Of a stretch of 64,000 bases of DNA, positions 15,713 to 25,988 are shown one piece after another; position 1 is the first letter of the stretch; each line of letters opens with the position of its first letter. The translations under genes and the position numbers were made by a program. The stretch is taken from NCBI RefSeq assembly GCF_003217215.1, contig NZ_QJTD01000001.1:1154876-1218875 (forward strand), written 5' to 3'. Under the pieces are notes generated by a model, which was given only the letters and a program-made list of their open reading frames with translations, was not told where the DNA came from and ran no database searches. Origin of the DNA: Winogradskyella epiphytica. GTDB taxonomy: Bacteria; Bacteroidota; Bacteroidia; Flavobacteriales; Flavobacteriaceae.

Positions 15713-18529
15713 ATGGCTCAAACAACAAGATTAAATAAAGTATTAAGAGAATTAAATATCTCAATAGACCGTGCTGTGGATTTTTTAGAATCCAAAGGTT
15801 TCGAAATTGAGAAAAGTCCTAATACTAAAATTTCCCAAGAGGTTTATAAAACGCTTTCAGATGAGTTCCAAACAGATGCATCTAAGCGTGAAAAAGCTCA
15901 AGAAGTCAGTGAGGCTAAACTTAGGGAGAAAGAAGAGCTTCGCTTGCAAAGAGAACGCGAGCAAGAGGAAAAAGAAAGACTAAGAGCGGAAAGAGAAGCT
16001 GTGGTTAAAGCTAAGGTAGAACTTAGTGGGCCTAAGCAAGTTGGTAAAATTGACTTAGATAATAAAGGAAAAGAGGAGAAGAAAGAAGCTCCTAAAGCGC
16101 CTGAAGTTAAAGAAACTCCTAAGGTTGAAAAGACCGAGGAAAAAACTGAAAAGGTTAAAGAAGAACCTAAGAAAGTTAAAAAGACGGAACCAGTTAAAAC
16201 CACTGAAAAGGTTGAAAAAACTGAGAAGTCTGAGAAGTCTGAAACTGTAAAAGCTAAAGAAGAACCTAAGAAAAAAGAGGAACCTAAGAAGGAAGAGCCT
16301 AAAAAGGCAGATACTAAGAAAGAGGAACCTAAAAAAGAAGAGGCAGAAACAACTTCAAATGAACCTGTAGAAGAGACTTTAAAGACAAAATATCAAAAAC
16401 TGTCTGGTCCTAAAGCAACAGGTCAAAAAATTGATTTATCTCAGTTTAATAAACCAAAGAAAAAGAAGGAAGATAAATCTAGTAGTACCGATGCTAACAA
16501 ACGTAAGAGACGTAGAATTAGTAAAGGTGGAAATACTGGATCTAAACCAAATTTCGATAATAGAAGAGGTGGACAGAAACCTAGAGGTGGCGCAGCGCGA
16601 CCTAAAGTGGTTAAAGAAGAGCCTAGTGAAGAGGATGTACAAAAGCAAATCCGTGAAACTTTAGAAAAGCTTCAAGGAAAGTCCAACAAAGGCAAAGGAG
16701 CTAAGTACCGTAGAGATAAAAGAGATCAGCACCGTCAACAAACGGAAATTGATCAAGAAATAGCAGCAGCAGAAAGTAAAACGCTGAAGGTAACTGAGTT
16801 TGTTACCGTAAGTGAAATGGCTACAATGATGGAAGTTGGGGTAACTCAAGTGATTTCGGCATGTATGTCTTTAGGTATGATGGTAACCATGAACCAAAGA
16901 TTGGATGCAGAGACATTAACTATTGTTGCTGATGAATTTGGTTTCGATGTAGAGTTTATAAAAGCCGATATTGAAGAATCCATTAAAGTTGTAGAAGACG
17001 ATCCAAAGGACTTAGTGCCTAGAGCGCCTATCGTAACAGTAATGGGGCATGTCGATCACGGTAAAACGTCGTTATTAGATTATATACGTAAAGAAAATGT
17101 AATCGCTGGTGAGTCTGGTGGAATTACACAGCATATCGGAGCTTACGGGGTTCAACTAGATAATGGTCAAAAAATGGCCTTCTTAGATACTCCAGGTCAC
17201 GAGGCCTTTACAGCGATGCGTGCACGTGGTGCTCAAGTCACCGATATTGCTATTATTGTGGTAGCGGCAGACGACGCCATAATGCCACAGACAAAAGAAG
17301 CTATTGCTCACGCTCAAGCAGCAGGAGTTCCAATAGTGTTTGCGATTAACAAAATTGATAAGCCTACAGCAAATCCTGAAAAGGTAAAAGAACAGTTGGC
17401 ACAAATGAACCTATTGGTAGAAGATTGGGGTGGTAAAATACAATCTCATGATATTTCTGCAAAAGTAGGTACTGGTGTTAAAGAATTACTTGAAAAAGTA
17501 TTACTTGAAGCTGAATTATTAGAATTAAAAGCGAATCCAAATAAAGATGCTAGCGGTACTGTTGTAGAAGCATACTTAGATAAAGGTAGAGGGTATGTGT
17601 CAACCATCTTAGTACAAGCAGGTACGTTAAAAGTTGGTGATTATGTCCTAGCAGGAAAGAATAGTGGTAAAGTAAAAGCTATGCAAGATGAGCGTGGCCA
17701 CGATGTGGAGTCGGCAGGTCCATCAACTCCTGTTTCTATTCTTGGTTTAGATGGAGCACCACAAGCTGGTGATAAGTTTAACGTCTTTGAAGACGAGCGT
17801 GAAGCGAAATTAATTGCGACTAAACGTACGCAGTTACAACGTGAGCAATCTGTAAGAACGCAACGACATATTACACTTGATGAAATTGGAAGACGTATTG
17901 CACTTGGAGACTTCCAAGAGCTTAATATCATTCTTAAAGGTGATGTGGATGGTTCTGTTGAAGCATTAACAGATTCATTCCAAAAATTATCTACTGAAGA
18001 AATTCAAGTGAATATTATTCATAAAGGCGTTGGTGCTATTACCGAAAGTGATGTGCTTTTAGCAACAGCTTCAGATGCGATTATTGTAGGATTTAATGTA
18101 AGACCGGTAGGTAATGCGAGAATGATTGCTGATAAAGAAGAAATTGATATCAGAACTTACTCTATTATCTATGCAGCAATTAACGATCTTAAGGACGCTA
18201 TGGAAGGTATGTTATCTCCAAAGGTCAAAGAAGAAGTTACTGGAACTGCGGAAATCAGAGAAATCTTTAAAGTTTCTAAAGTTGGAAACATTGCAGGTTG
18301 TATGGTTATGAATGGTAAAATCTTTAGAAACTCTGGTATTAGAATCATTAGAGATGGTGTTGTAGTTCACACAGGTGAATTAACATCTCTAAAACGATTT
18401 AAAGATGATGTTAGAGAAGTATCTAAAGGCTATGATTGTGGTATGCAGTTTAAAAACTTTAACGACATCGAAGAAGGTGATGTTGTAGAAGCATTCCAAG
18501 AAGTAGAAGTAAAGAAAAAGTTGAAATAA
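15713..18529 (+). CDS. infB: Translation initiation factor IF-2
   Basis: This 938-residue GTPase brings initiator tRNA to the 30S subunit. It has an N-terminal IF2N-type domain (1-55). A long charged Lys/Glu/Pro region (about 60-330) follows, with repeated KKEEPKK-like units and then [11 protein letters not shown] second IF2N-like domain lies at about 360-415. In the G domain, G1 is [14 protein letters not shown] near 444, with DTPGHEAF and NKID following. Domains II-IV complete the C-terminal half. The 86-nt gap to nusA has no terminator, so it is probably cotranscribed. Confidence 0.98.
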   Translation: MAQTTRLNKVLRELNISIDRAVDFLESKGFEIEKSPNTKISQEVYKTLSDEFQTDASKREKAQEVSEAKLREKEELRLQREREQEEKERLRAEREAVVKAKVELSGPKQVGKIDLDNKGKEEKKEAPKAPEVKETPKVEKTEEKTEKVKEEPKKVKKTEPVKTTEKVEKTEKSEKSETVKAKEEPKKKEEPKKEEPKKADTKKEEPKKEEAETTSNEPVEETLKTKYQKLSGPKATGQKIDLSQFNKPKKKKEDKSSSTDANKRKRRRISKGGNTGSKPNFDNRRGGQKPRGGAARPKVVKEEPSEEDVQKQIRETLEKLQGKSNKGKGAKYRRDKRDQHRQQTEIDQEIAAAESKTLKVTEFVTVSEMATMMEVGVTQVISACMSLGMMVTMNQRLDAETLTIVADEFGFDVEFIKADIEESIKVVEDDPKDLVPRAPIVTVMGHVDHGKTSLLDYIRKENVIAGESGGITQHIGAYGVQLDNGQKMAFLDTPGHEAFTAMRARGAQVTDIAIIVVAADDAIMPQTKEAIAHAQAAGVPIVFAINKIDKPTANPEKVKEQLAQMNLLVEDWGGKIQSHDISAKVGTGVKELLEKVLLEAELLELKANPNKDASGTVVEAYLDKGRGYVSTILVQAGTLKVGDYVLAGKNSGKVKAMQDERGHDVESAGPSTPVSILGLDGAPQAGDKFNVFEDEREAKLIATKRTQLQREQSVRTQRHITLDEIGRRIALGDFQELNIILKGDVDGSVEALTDSFQKLSTEEIQVNIIHKGVGAITESDVLLATASDAIIVGFNVRPVGNARMIADKEEIDIRTYSIIYAAINDLKDAMEGMLSPKVKEEVTGTAEIREIFKVSKVGNIAGCMVMNGKIFRNSGIRIIRDGVVVHTGELTSLKRFKDDVREVSKGYDCGMQFKNFNDIEEGDVVEAFQEVEVKKKLK

Positions 18530-18549
18530 AAACTTCATTATTATAAATA

Positions 18550-18580
18550 AAAAACCGACAAGTGATTGTCGGTTTTTTTT
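18550..18580 (+). terminator. Terminator of the rimP-nusA-infB operon
   Basis: The stem AAACCGACAA/TTGTCGGTTT with a GTGA loop and an eight-T tail starts about 20 nt past the infB stop. An A tract on the 5' side makes it usable by the convergent minus-strand gene too. Confidence 0.9.
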
Positions 18581-18733
18581 ATGATTTAATTCTCGGTAAA
18601 TAATCTAAGATTTTAAAGTTTAAGCCCCTTTTTTAAGGGGGTGTACATCGTATTCGGATTTCCTTCTAGATATATATTATGGTGCTTTAAAAAAGCCTTA
18701 AACAGTTGGTGTAATCCACGCTATCGACTGGCT

Positions 18734-19123
18734 TTATTTATCAGTTTTAGGCTGAAAGATAATAGCGTACATATACTTGGTTTTTATCTTAGCCCAAGCT
18801 CTATCGGCTTCTAATCGTGTAGAGAAGTTACCTACCCAAACTTTGTAATTTGGAGTGTTCCAAACGATATCTACTGGCCATTCGTTAAATTGTTCTAAGA
18901 ATTTACTTTTTTCGAGTTGAGCTTTATCAGGATCTACATTTTGATAGACCTGAATTCTGTAAACGGTCGATGTAGTAATATCTCTCTTATATTCTAATAG
19001 TTTTTTAATATCGCTATCTTGGCTAACATTAACTGTTCCTTGCTGGGCTTGTAAGGAAAATGTGACTATTGAGCCTACTATAACGAGGCATAAGGTTTTT
19101 AATTTTAAATTCATCATTATCAA
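18734..19123 (-). CDS. Secreted SPOR-domain protein
   Basis: The protein has up to 129 residues. A signal peptide is followed by a short linker and a SPOR-like domain from about 55 (VYRIQVYQ ... NYKVWVGNFSTRLEADRAWAKIK), a fold known to bind denuded septal peptidoglycan glycans. It is probably periplasmic or exported. The start is uncertain: Met codons occur at residues 1, 3 and 4. With a TACCTTTG promoter box at 19132-19139, the fourth Met (19114) leaves a more normal leader than the first. Confidence 0.85.
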   Translation of the reverse strand: MIMMNLKLKTLCLVIVGSIVTFSLQAQQGTVNVSQDSDIKKLLEYKRDITTSTVYRIQVYQNVDPDKAQLEKSKFLEQFNEWPVDIVWNTPNYKVWVGNFSTRLEADRAWAKIKTKYMYAIIFQPKTDK

Positions 19124-19131
19124 ATTTTACA

Positions 19132-19139
19132 CAAAGGTA
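19132..19139 (-). promoter_or_regulatory. Candidate -7 element for the SPOR-domain gene
   Basis: The minus strand reads TACCTTTG, matching TAnnTTTG. The predicted transcription start, near 19125, is almost at the first Met and argues for the start at 19114. No clear -33 element is seen. Confidence 0.45.
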
Positions 19140-19322
19140 TGTTATTCAACGAAACAGTCATAAGTTTTATTATGCACTTTTTTAATGTAATCAATTGCAC
19201 TTCAAGCAGTCGATATCTAAGCAGACTAAAATCATACAATGGCTTTTTAAAATAATTATTTAGAATTGTTATAAATTAGATATTAACACTTCTCTAAGAT
19301 TTCTAAAATCCACTTTAAATGT

Positions 19323-19330
19323 TACTTTTG
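19323..19330 (+). promoter_or_regulatory. Candidate promoter of the alternative complex III/oxidase operon
   Basis: TACTTTTG matches TAnnTTTG, with a predicted start near 19337. No TTG is visible 20 nt upstream. It is the only candidate seen ahead of actA, and the following eight genes run without an obvious terminator up to 30865. Confidence 0.45.
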
Positions 19331-19364
19331 CCTGAGTTTTTATAACATCTTTTTTCAAGTTTTA

Positions 19365-20702
19365 ATGAAAAAACCGTACCAAAGTTTAGAAGATAATTCA
19401 ACTTATAATATGAAACAGGTGATTTACCGTAGTTTAACCACAAAGATCTCTCGTCTTTGTTTTGTTCTATTGCTTACGTTTTCAACCTCATTAATGGCTC
19501 AGGAAGGTGATCCAGTAAAGGGGAAGTCTCTCTATAATTCCAATTGTGCTGCATGTCATAGGTTAGATAAACCAATGACTGGTCCAGCTTTGCGTAATAT
19601 AGAAGCAAGACTAGCTGATGAGCAAGGATTAGATAGAGAATGGCTTAATGCGTGGATTAGAAATAGTTCTGCTTTAGTTAAGGCTGGTGATGCTTATGCA
19701 GTAAAAACATTTAACGATCATAATGGAGTTCCTATGACTCCGTTTCCACAGTTAAGTGATCAAGATATTTCAGATATTCTTGCTTATACAGCAGAACCTA
19801 AGCCGGAACCAGTTGCTGCTGCAGGTGGTGGTGCTCAAGAAAGTGCTGGACAAGATCAAGGTGGTATCTCAAATGACCTTATACTCGGGGCATTAGTTTT
19901 AATGTTCGGATTATTGGCAATGGCACTAATCGTTGTTAGAAAAACATTAGATCGTTTTGCTGAAGCAAAAGGTATTGAAATTCCAGAGGAGGATAAAAAA
20001 TTACCATTGTGGAAAGCTTTCGCTCAAAATCAATTTTTAATCATTGTAACAACGATCATCTTCTTGTTGGCAAGTGGTTATTTTGTATATGGATACTTTA
20101 TGCAGGTTGGTGTAGATCAAGGTTACGAACCAGTACAGCCAATTCATTATTCACATAGAATTCACGCTGGTGATAACGGTATTGATTGTAAGTACTGCCA
20201 CTCTTCTGCAAGGGTTAGTAAAACTTCAGGAATTCCTTCTTTAAATGTATGTATGAATTGTCATATGTCAATTTCAGAAGTAGCTCCAGAAACTTTAGCT
20301 GAAGGACAAGAATACGGTGTAGATTATAACGCTGAAATTCAAAAACTATACGATGCTGTAGGTTGGGATGGTACCGGTTATACGGGGGAAGCTAAACCTG
20401 TGAAATGGGTGAGAATCCATAACTTACCAGATTTTGCTTATTTTAACCACTCTCAACACGTAGAAGTAGGTGGGATTGAGTGTCAGACTTGTCACGGTCC
20501 TGTTGAGGAAATGGAAGTTATGAAGCAGCACGAAACATTAACAATGGGCTGGTGTATTAACTGTCATAGAGAAACAGAAGTGAAAGTTAAGGATAATGCA
20601 TATTACACTAAGATTCACGAGGAGCTATCTAAAAAATATGGAGTTGAAAAACTTACGGTAGCACAAATGGGTGGATTGGAATGTGGTAAATGTCACTATT
20701 AA
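19365..20702 (+). CDS. actA: Alternative complex III subunit ActA, hexaheme c-type cytochrome
   Basis: This membrane-bound multiheme cytochrome of the quinol:electron-acceptor oxidoreductase has six CXXCH motifs (residues about 61, 275, 296, 373, 397 and 441, numbered from the upstream ATG). An N-terminal monoheme domain (about 47-145, CAACH) is followed by a Pro/Ala/Gly linker and two membrane segments (about 168-190 and 222-245). A pentaheme ActA domain then ends on the last motif. A signal peptide follows the second Met (residue 16, position 19410), which is probably the true start, giving 430 residues. It passes electrons from the quinol site towards ActE and the oxidase. Confidence 0.94.
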   Translation: MKKPYQSLEDNSTYNMKQVIYRSLTTKISRLCFVLLLTFSTSLMAQEGDPVKGKSLYNSNCAACHRLDKPMTGPALRNIEARLADEQGLDREWLNAWIRNSSALVKAGDAYAVKTFNDHNGVPMTPFPQLSDQDISDILAYTAEPKPEPVAAAGGGAQESAGQDQGGISNDLILGALVLMFGLLAMALIVVRKTLDRFAEAKGIEIPEEDKKLPLWKAFAQNQFLIIVTTIIFLLASGYFVYGYFMQVGVDQGYEPVQPIHYSHRIHAGDNGIDCKYCHSSARVSKTSGIPSLNVCMNCHMSISEVAPETLAEGQEYGVDYNAEIQKLYDAVGWDGTGYTGEAKPVKWVRIHNLPDFAYFNHSQHVEVGGIECQTCHGPVEEMEVMKQHETLTMGWCINCHRETEVKVKDNAYYTKIHEELSKKYGVEKLTVAQMGGLECGKCHY

Positions 20703-20840
20703 TCCTGTAACATTTAAAGTGTAGTCTCAATAAAATTGAGAAAATATATATAATAGAAAAGAGTTAAATATTTTGGAAAACAGATGACGCTCTAATCATA
20801 AAAGCGGAAGTCTAAAACTCTAAAATCGTAAATAAATACT

Positions 20841-23800
20841 ATGTCATCAAACAAGAAATACTGGAAAAGTGTTGAAGAGCTAAACGAAAATAGCTCGATT
20901 GTTGAGGCGCTACAACAGAATGAGTTTGTGGAAGAGATTCCTACAGATGAATTTTTAGGAGATAAAGAATCATTAGAGTCTTCGTCTACTACGCGTCGTG
21001 ATTTCTTAAAATACGTTGGTTTTAGTACTGCGGCAGCTTCTTTAGCGGCATGTGAAGGACCAGTTATTAAATCAATTCCGTATATAGTGCAGCCTACAGA
21101 GATCGTTCCTGGTGTGGCTAACTATTACGCAACTACAATTGCAGACGGATATGATTTTGCTAGTATTTTAGTGAAGACAAGAGAGGGACGACCTATTAAA
21201 ATTGAAAACAACACTGACGCAGCTACCAATGGTGTGGCTAATGCCAGAGTTAATGCCTCGGTTTTAGGGTTGTATGATAACCTGAGAGTGAAGTCGCCTA
21301 TGAAAGGTGGATCTTCAATTTCTTGGGATACTTTCATGTCTGAAACAACTACAAAATTAAAAGGACTGAATGGTAAACCAATTGTGTTTTTAACGCAATC
21401 AATGCCAAGTCCATCTACAAATAAATTAATTGCAGAATTCAAAACAAAATATGGTAATGTGAATCACGTTACTTATGATGCGATTTCAGAATCTGCAGCT
21501 TTAGACGCTTACCAAGCGAAATATGGCTCAAGAGGATTAGCTAATTACGACTTTTCTAAAGCGATGACTATTGTTTCTGTTGGTGCAGATTTCTTAGGAG
21601 ATTGGCAAGGTGGAGGTTTCGATTCAGCTTATACTAAGAATCGTGTTCCTGCTAATGGAAAAATGTCAAGACATATTCAGTTTGAATCTAATATGTCATT
21701 AACTGGTGCTAACGCAGATAAACGTTGGCCTATTACACCAAGTGAGCAAAAATTAGCTTTAGCTAAATTATATAGTTACGTAACTGGTGTAGCAATTCCA
21801 GGTACATTACCTGAAGCTCTAGATAAAGCTGTTAATGCAGCTGCAAAAGAATTAAGTGCAGCAGGTAGTAATGGTGTAGTTGTTTCTGGTATCCAAGACG
21901 TAAATGCACAAACGACTGTTTTAGAAATTAATGAGCACTTAAGAAGTAAGGCTTTTGATCCTAAGACAACTATAAAAACAAGACAAGGTAGTGATAAAGC
22001 AGTAACACAATTAGTAGCTGATATGAAAGCTGGTAAAGTGGGTGCTGTGATTATGAATGGTGTTAATCCATTATATACGTTACCTAATGCAGCCGACTTT
22101 AAAGAAGGTTTATCTAAAACTGACCTATCTATTGCGTTTTCTATGAAAGAAGACGAAACATCGACAGAATGTCAATATATCGCAGCTGCACCTCATAGTT
22201 TAGAGTCTTGGGGAGATTACGAATTTAAGTCGGGTCATTACTCAATGATGCAGCCTACAATTCGTCCTTTATTCGATACAAAACAATTTCAAGAAGTCTT
22301 AATGGCATGGACGGAAACGTCTGGGTCTTATAGAGATTATATTAAATCAGTTTGGACTAACGGTATATTAAATGGTTCGTCATTTAATAAAGCAGTTCAA
22401 GATGGTTTCTTTGTTGGAGCTAAAAGTGATAACGTCGTTGAGAATGCGGCCGATGCTACTGTAGAAGAAGCTAATGAAGAAGCTGCAACAGTATTAACAG
22501 GTGGTACTGCGGCGAGAGCCCTAGCATCTTCAGTAAAGGCTGGTGGTTTAGAATTGTCACTTTACACTAAGACTGGTTTAGGTGATGGTCAACAAGCAAA
22601 TAACCCTTGGTTACAAGAGTTCCCTGATCCAATCACAAGAACATCTTGGGATAACTACCTTACCGTTTCTAAGGCTGATGCTAAAGATTTAGGTTTAATT
22701 AACAAAAACGTTGCGAATGGTGGACTTAACGGAAGCTATGTAGACGTTACTGTAAATGGAGTTACAGTTCCTAATGTACCAGTAATTATTCAACCAGGAC
22801 AAGCTAAAGGGTCAGTAGGTATGGCTTTTGGTTATGGAAGAAAAGCAGGACTTAAAGAAGAAATGCAAACTGGTGTTAATGCCTACCCATTATACCAAAA
22901 CTTTAATGCTGTACAAAATGTGAGCATTAAGAAGGTAGCTGGAGAGCATGAATTTGCTTGTATTCAGTTACACAATACCTTAATGGGTCGTGGAGATATC
23001 ATTAAAGAAACGACTTTAGAGGTATTTAATACAAAAGATAAGAAGCATTGGAATTCTGTTCCACAAGTTTCTCTTAATCATATAGAAACTCCTGTAACAT
23101 CTCCGGATGTTGATTTATGGGATGAATTTGACCGTTCAGTAGGTCATCATTTTAACTTATCAATCGACCTAAACGCTTGTACAGGTTGTGGCGCATGTGT
23201 TATTGCATGTCACGCTGAAAACAACGTTCCTGTTGTTGGTAAGTCTGAAGTAAGAAGAAGTAGAGATATGCACTGGTTGCGTATTGATAGATACTACTCG
23301 TCTGAAGATTCATTTACTGAGGATATTGCTAAGAAAGAAGGAATTTCTGGTTTAGGAAGCTCATTAAGTGAGTTCGCTGAATTAGAAGATCCAGCAGATA
23401 GCCCACAAGTTGTATTCCAACCTGTGATGTGTCAGCACTGTAACCACGCACCTTGTGAAACTGTTTGTCCTGTTGCTGCAACAGCTCACGGTCGTCAAGG
23501 TCAAAACCACATGACGTATAACCGTTGTGTAGGTACTCGTTACTGTGCAAATAACTGTCCATACAAAGTACGTCGTTTTAACTGGTTCCAATATAGCCAA
23601 AACGATGAGTTTGACTACTTCATGAATGACGATTTAGGTCGTATGGTATTAAACCCAGACGTCACAGTTCGTTCGCGTGGAGTAATGGAAAAATGTTCTA
23701 TGTGTATCCAAAAAACTCAAAAAACAATTCTTGATGCAAAACGTGAAGGACGTGAAATTAAGGATGGTGAGTTCCAAACAGCTTGTTCTGCAGCATGTGG

Positions 23801-23954
23801 AAATGGCGCAATGGTATTTGGAGATATTAATGACAAAGAGAGTAAAGTCACTGAGTTGAAAGAAGACGATCGTATGTATCACTTATTAGAATATATAGGT
23901 ACTAAACCAAACGTATTCTATCAGACAAAAGTGAGAAACACATCGAAAGCTTAA
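20841..23954 (+). CDS. actB: Alternative complex III subunit ActB, molybdopterin-like/Fe-S fusion
   Basis: The 1037-residue protein has a twin-arginine motif TRRDFLKYVG (RR at 52-53) and a lipobox-like SLAAC (Cys 71), suggesting Tat export and possible lipidation. A region related to molybdopterin oxidoreductases follows (about 75-760). The C-terminal ferredoxin-type domain carries four cysteine clusters: CTGCGACVIACH from about 780, CQHCNHAPCETVCPV, CVGTRYCANNCPY, and CSMCIQK with CSAACGNG. In this family the first part lacks a functional Mo cofactor and the clusters form a wire to the hemes. It lies 138 nt after actA in the same orientation. Confidence 0.96.
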   Translation: MSSNKKYWKSVEELNENSSIVEALQQNEFVEEIPTDEFLGDKESLESSSTTRRDFLKYVGFSTAAASLAACEGPVIKSIPYIVQPTEIVPGVANYYATTIADGYDFASILVKTREGRPIKIENNTDAATNGVANARVNASVLGLYDNLRVKSPMKGGSSISWDTFMSETTTKLKGLNGKPIVFLTQSMPSPSTNKLIAEFKTKYGNVNHVTYDAISESAALDAYQAKYGSRGLANYDFSKAMTIVSVGADFLGDWQGGGFDSAYTKNRVPANGKMSRHIQFESNMSLTGANADKRWPITPSEQKLALAKLYSYVTGVAIPGTLPEALDKAVNAAAKELSAAGSNGVVVSGIQDVNAQTTVLEINEHLRSKAFDPKTTIKTRQGSDKAVTQLVADMKAGKVGAVIMNGVNPLYTLPNAADFKEGLSKTDLSIAFSMKEDETSTECQYIAAAPHSLESWGDYEFKSGHYSMMQPTIRPLFDTKQFQEVLMAWTETSGSYRDYIKSVWTNGILNGSSFNKAVQDGFFVGAKSDNVVENAADATVEEANEEAATVLTGGTAARALASSVKAGGLELSLYTKTGLGDGQQANNPWLQEFPDPITRTSWDNYLTVSKADAKDLGLINKNVANGGLNGSYVDVTVNGVTVPNVPVIIQPGQAKGSVGMAFGYGRKAGLKEEMQTGVNAYPLYQNFNAVQNVSIKKVAGEHEFACIQLHNTLMGRGDIIKETTLEVFNTKDKKHWNSVPQVSLNHIETPVTSPDVDLWDEFDRSVGHHFNLSIDLNACTGCGACVIACHAENNVPVVGKSEVRRSRDMHWLRIDRYYSSEDSFTEDIAKKEGISGLGSSLSEFAELEDPADSPQVVFQPVMCQHCNHAPCETVCPVAATAHGRQGQNHMTYNRCVGTRYCANNCPYKVRRFNWFQYSQNDEFDYFMNDDLGRMVLNPDVTVRSRGVMEKCSMCIQKTQKTILDAKREGREIKDGEFQTACSAACGNGAMVFGDINDKESKVTELKEDDRMYHLLEYIGTKPNVFYQTKVRNTSKA

Positions 23955-23982
23955 TATAAATTAAAGAAACAAGTATATAATT

Positions 23983-25443
23983 ATGGCGTCTCATTACGAA
24001 GCACCTATTAGAAGACCTTTAGTTACTGGAAATAAATCGTATCACGATGTTACAGTAGATGTAGCAAGACCAGTCGAGGGCAAAGCCAACAAAGCATGGT
24101 GGATTGTTTTCAGTATAGCTTTAGTAGCATTTCTTTGGGGAATAGGTTGTATTATTTATACCATATCTACAGGTATTGGAGTTTGGGGATTGAACAAGAC
24201 AGTTAACTGGGCTTGGGATATTACTAACTTCGTTTGGTGGGTAGGTATCGGTCACGCAGGAACATTGATTTCTGCAGTATTACTATTATTCCGTCAAAAA
24301 TGGAGAATGGCGATTAACCGTTCGGCAGAAGCGATGACCATCTTCGCGGTATTCCAAGCCGGTTTATTCCCACTAATACACATGGGTCGTCCATGGTTAG
24401 CATACTGGGTATTACCTATTCCAAACCAATTCGGTTCGTTATGGGTTAACTTTAACTCACCACTACTTTGGGACGTATTCGCGATTTCAACTTATTTATC
24501 AGTATCACTTGTATTCTGGTGGACTGGTTTATTACCAGATTTCGCAATGTTAAGAGATAGAGCAGTTCGCCCTTTCCAAAAGAAAATTTACGCTTTAGTA
24601 AGTTTCGGTTGGTCTGGTAGAGCAAAAGATTGGCAACGTTTTGAAGAAGTATCATTGGTACTTGCAGGTTTAGCAACACCATTAGTACTTTCGGTACATA
24701 CCATTGTATCGTTTGACTTCGCAACATCGATAGTTCCAGGATGGCATACAACAATTTTCCCTCCTTACTTCGTTGCGGGTGCAATCTTCTCTGGTTTTGC
24801 CATGGTAAACACACTTCTTATTATTATGAGAAAAGTGTGTAATCTTGAAGATTATATCACTATCCAACATATAGAATTAATGAACATTGTAATTATGCTT
24901 ACAGGTTCTATTGTTGGTGTAGCTTATATTACTGAGTTATTTATCGCATGGTATTCTGGTGTAGAGTATGAGCAATTTGCGTTCTTAAACAGAGCAACTG
25001 GTCCTTACTGGTGGGCTTACTGGGCAATGATGACTTGTAACGTATTCTCTCCACAGTTCATGTGGTTCAAGAAACTAAGAACAAGTATTATGTTCTCTTT
25101 CTTTATCTCTATAGTAGTAAACATTGGGATGTGGTTCGAACGTTTCGTAATTATCGTAACTTCGTTACACAGAGATTATATGCCATCGGCATGGACAATG
25201 TTCTCACCTACTTTTGTAGATATCGGAATATTTATTGGAACAATTGGTTTCTTCTTTGTATTATTCTTATTGTACTCACGTACATTCCCTGTAATTGCAC
25301 AAGCAGAGGTTAAGACAATTTTAAAGTCTTCTGGAGATAAGTACAAAGCCATTAGAGAAAGAGGAGATAGCTTAGTAGGAACTGGAGTTGATGCAAGAAC
25401 TTCGTACGTAGCTCAAGATAACAAAACTAAAAACGACGAATAG
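23983..25443 (+). CDS. actC: Alternative complex III subunit ActC (NrfD-like quinol-binding membrane protein)
   Basis: This 486-residue NrfD/PsrC-type integral membrane protein has about ten hydrophobic segments. HAGTLISAVLLLFRQKWR and the preceding WDITNFVWWVGIGHAG are the conserved quinol-site region of the family. It is expected to oxidise menaquinol and hand electrons to the ActB clusters, and may take part in proton translocation. It follows actB by 28 nt and precedes actD by 4 nt. Confidence 0.96.
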   Translation: MASHYEAPIRRPLVTGNKSYHDVTVDVARPVEGKANKAWWIVFSIALVAFLWGIGCIIYTISTGIGVWGLNKTVNWAWDITNFVWWVGIGHAGTLISAVLLLFRQKWRMAINRSAEAMTIFAVFQAGLFPLIHMGRPWLAYWVLPIPNQFGSLWVNFNSPLLWDVFAISTYLSVSLVFWWTGLLPDFAMLRDRAVRPFQKKIYALVSFGWSGRAKDWQRFEEVSLVLAGLATPLVLSVHTIVSFDFATSIVPGWHTTIFPPYFVAGAIFSGFAMVNTLLIIMRKVCNLEDYITIQHIELMNIVIMLTGSIVGVAYITELFIAWYSGVEYEQFAFLNRATGPYWWAYWAMMTCNVFSPQFMWFKKLRTSIMFSFFISIVVNIGMWFERFVIIVTSLHRDYMPSAWTMFSPTFVDIGIFIGTIGFFFVLFLLYSRTFPVIAQAEVKTILKSSGDKYKAIRERGDSLVGTGVDARTSYVAQDNKTKNDE

Positions 25444-25447
25444 TAAT

Positions 25448-25987
25448 ATGGAAACGTCAAAAGTAATTCATGCTATTTATACAGATGATGATGTTTTAAT
25501 GAACGCCGTTAAAACGGTAAGATCAGAAAAACACCATATTGAAGAAATATATACGCCTTTTCCAGTTCACGGATTAGATAAGGCAATGGGATTAGCTCCA
25601 ACAAGACTAGCGATTACAGCATTCTTATACGGGTGTTTAGGTTTAGCCGTAGCTATTTGGATGATGGACTTTATTATGATTAAAGATTGGCCACAAGATA
25701 TTGGTGGTAAACCAAGCTTTAGTTTCTTAGAGAACTTACCTGCCTTTGTTCCTATTATGTTTGAGCTAACGGTATTCTTTTCTGCCCACTTAATGGTAAT
25801 CACTTTTTATATGAGAAGTAGATTATGGCCTTTTAAGAGTGCTGAGAATCCAGACCCAAGAACAACAGATGATCATTTCTTAATGGAAATCACTGTACGA
25901 AATAACGAAGAAGCTTTAGCTACTTTATTGAAAAGTACAGGAGCTGTAGAGATAAATATTGTTGATAAAAATGAAGATGCACATTAA
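25448..25987 (+). CDS. actD: Alternative complex III subunit ActD (DUF3341)
   Basis: The 179-residue protein has a small N-terminal alpha/beta region (residues 1-45, with IEEIYTPFPVHGLDKAMG typical of DUF3341). Two membrane segments follow (about 50-75 and 95-120), then a soluble tail. In the known complex ActD packs against ActC. It starts 4 nt after actC. Confidence 0.95.
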   Translation: METSKVIHAIYTDDDVLMNAVKTVRSEKHHIEEIYTPFPVHGLDKAMGLAPTRLAITAFLYGCLGLAVAIWMMDFIMIKDWPQDIGGKPSFSFLENLPAFVPIMFELTVFFSAHLMVITFYMRSRLWPFKSAENPDPRTTDDHFLMEITVRNNEEALATLLKSTGAVEINIVDKNEDAH

Positions 25988-25988
25988 T

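Noticed and set aside
15898..16203. A 101-residue minus-strand open frame within infB
   Set aside because: It is the antisense shadow of the Lys/Glu-rich codons of the IF-2 linker, giving a Ser/Leu-rich product.
18625..18640. Hairpin CCCCTT-TTTT-AAGGGG as terminator of the SPOR gene
   Set aside because: No U tract follows on the minus strand; the infB terminator further on can serve both directions.
22450..22520. Ala/Glu-rich segment in ActB as a possible insertion or frameshift
   Set aside because: The reading frame is continuous and the flanking segments align with the expected domain order; such linkers are common in this subunit.
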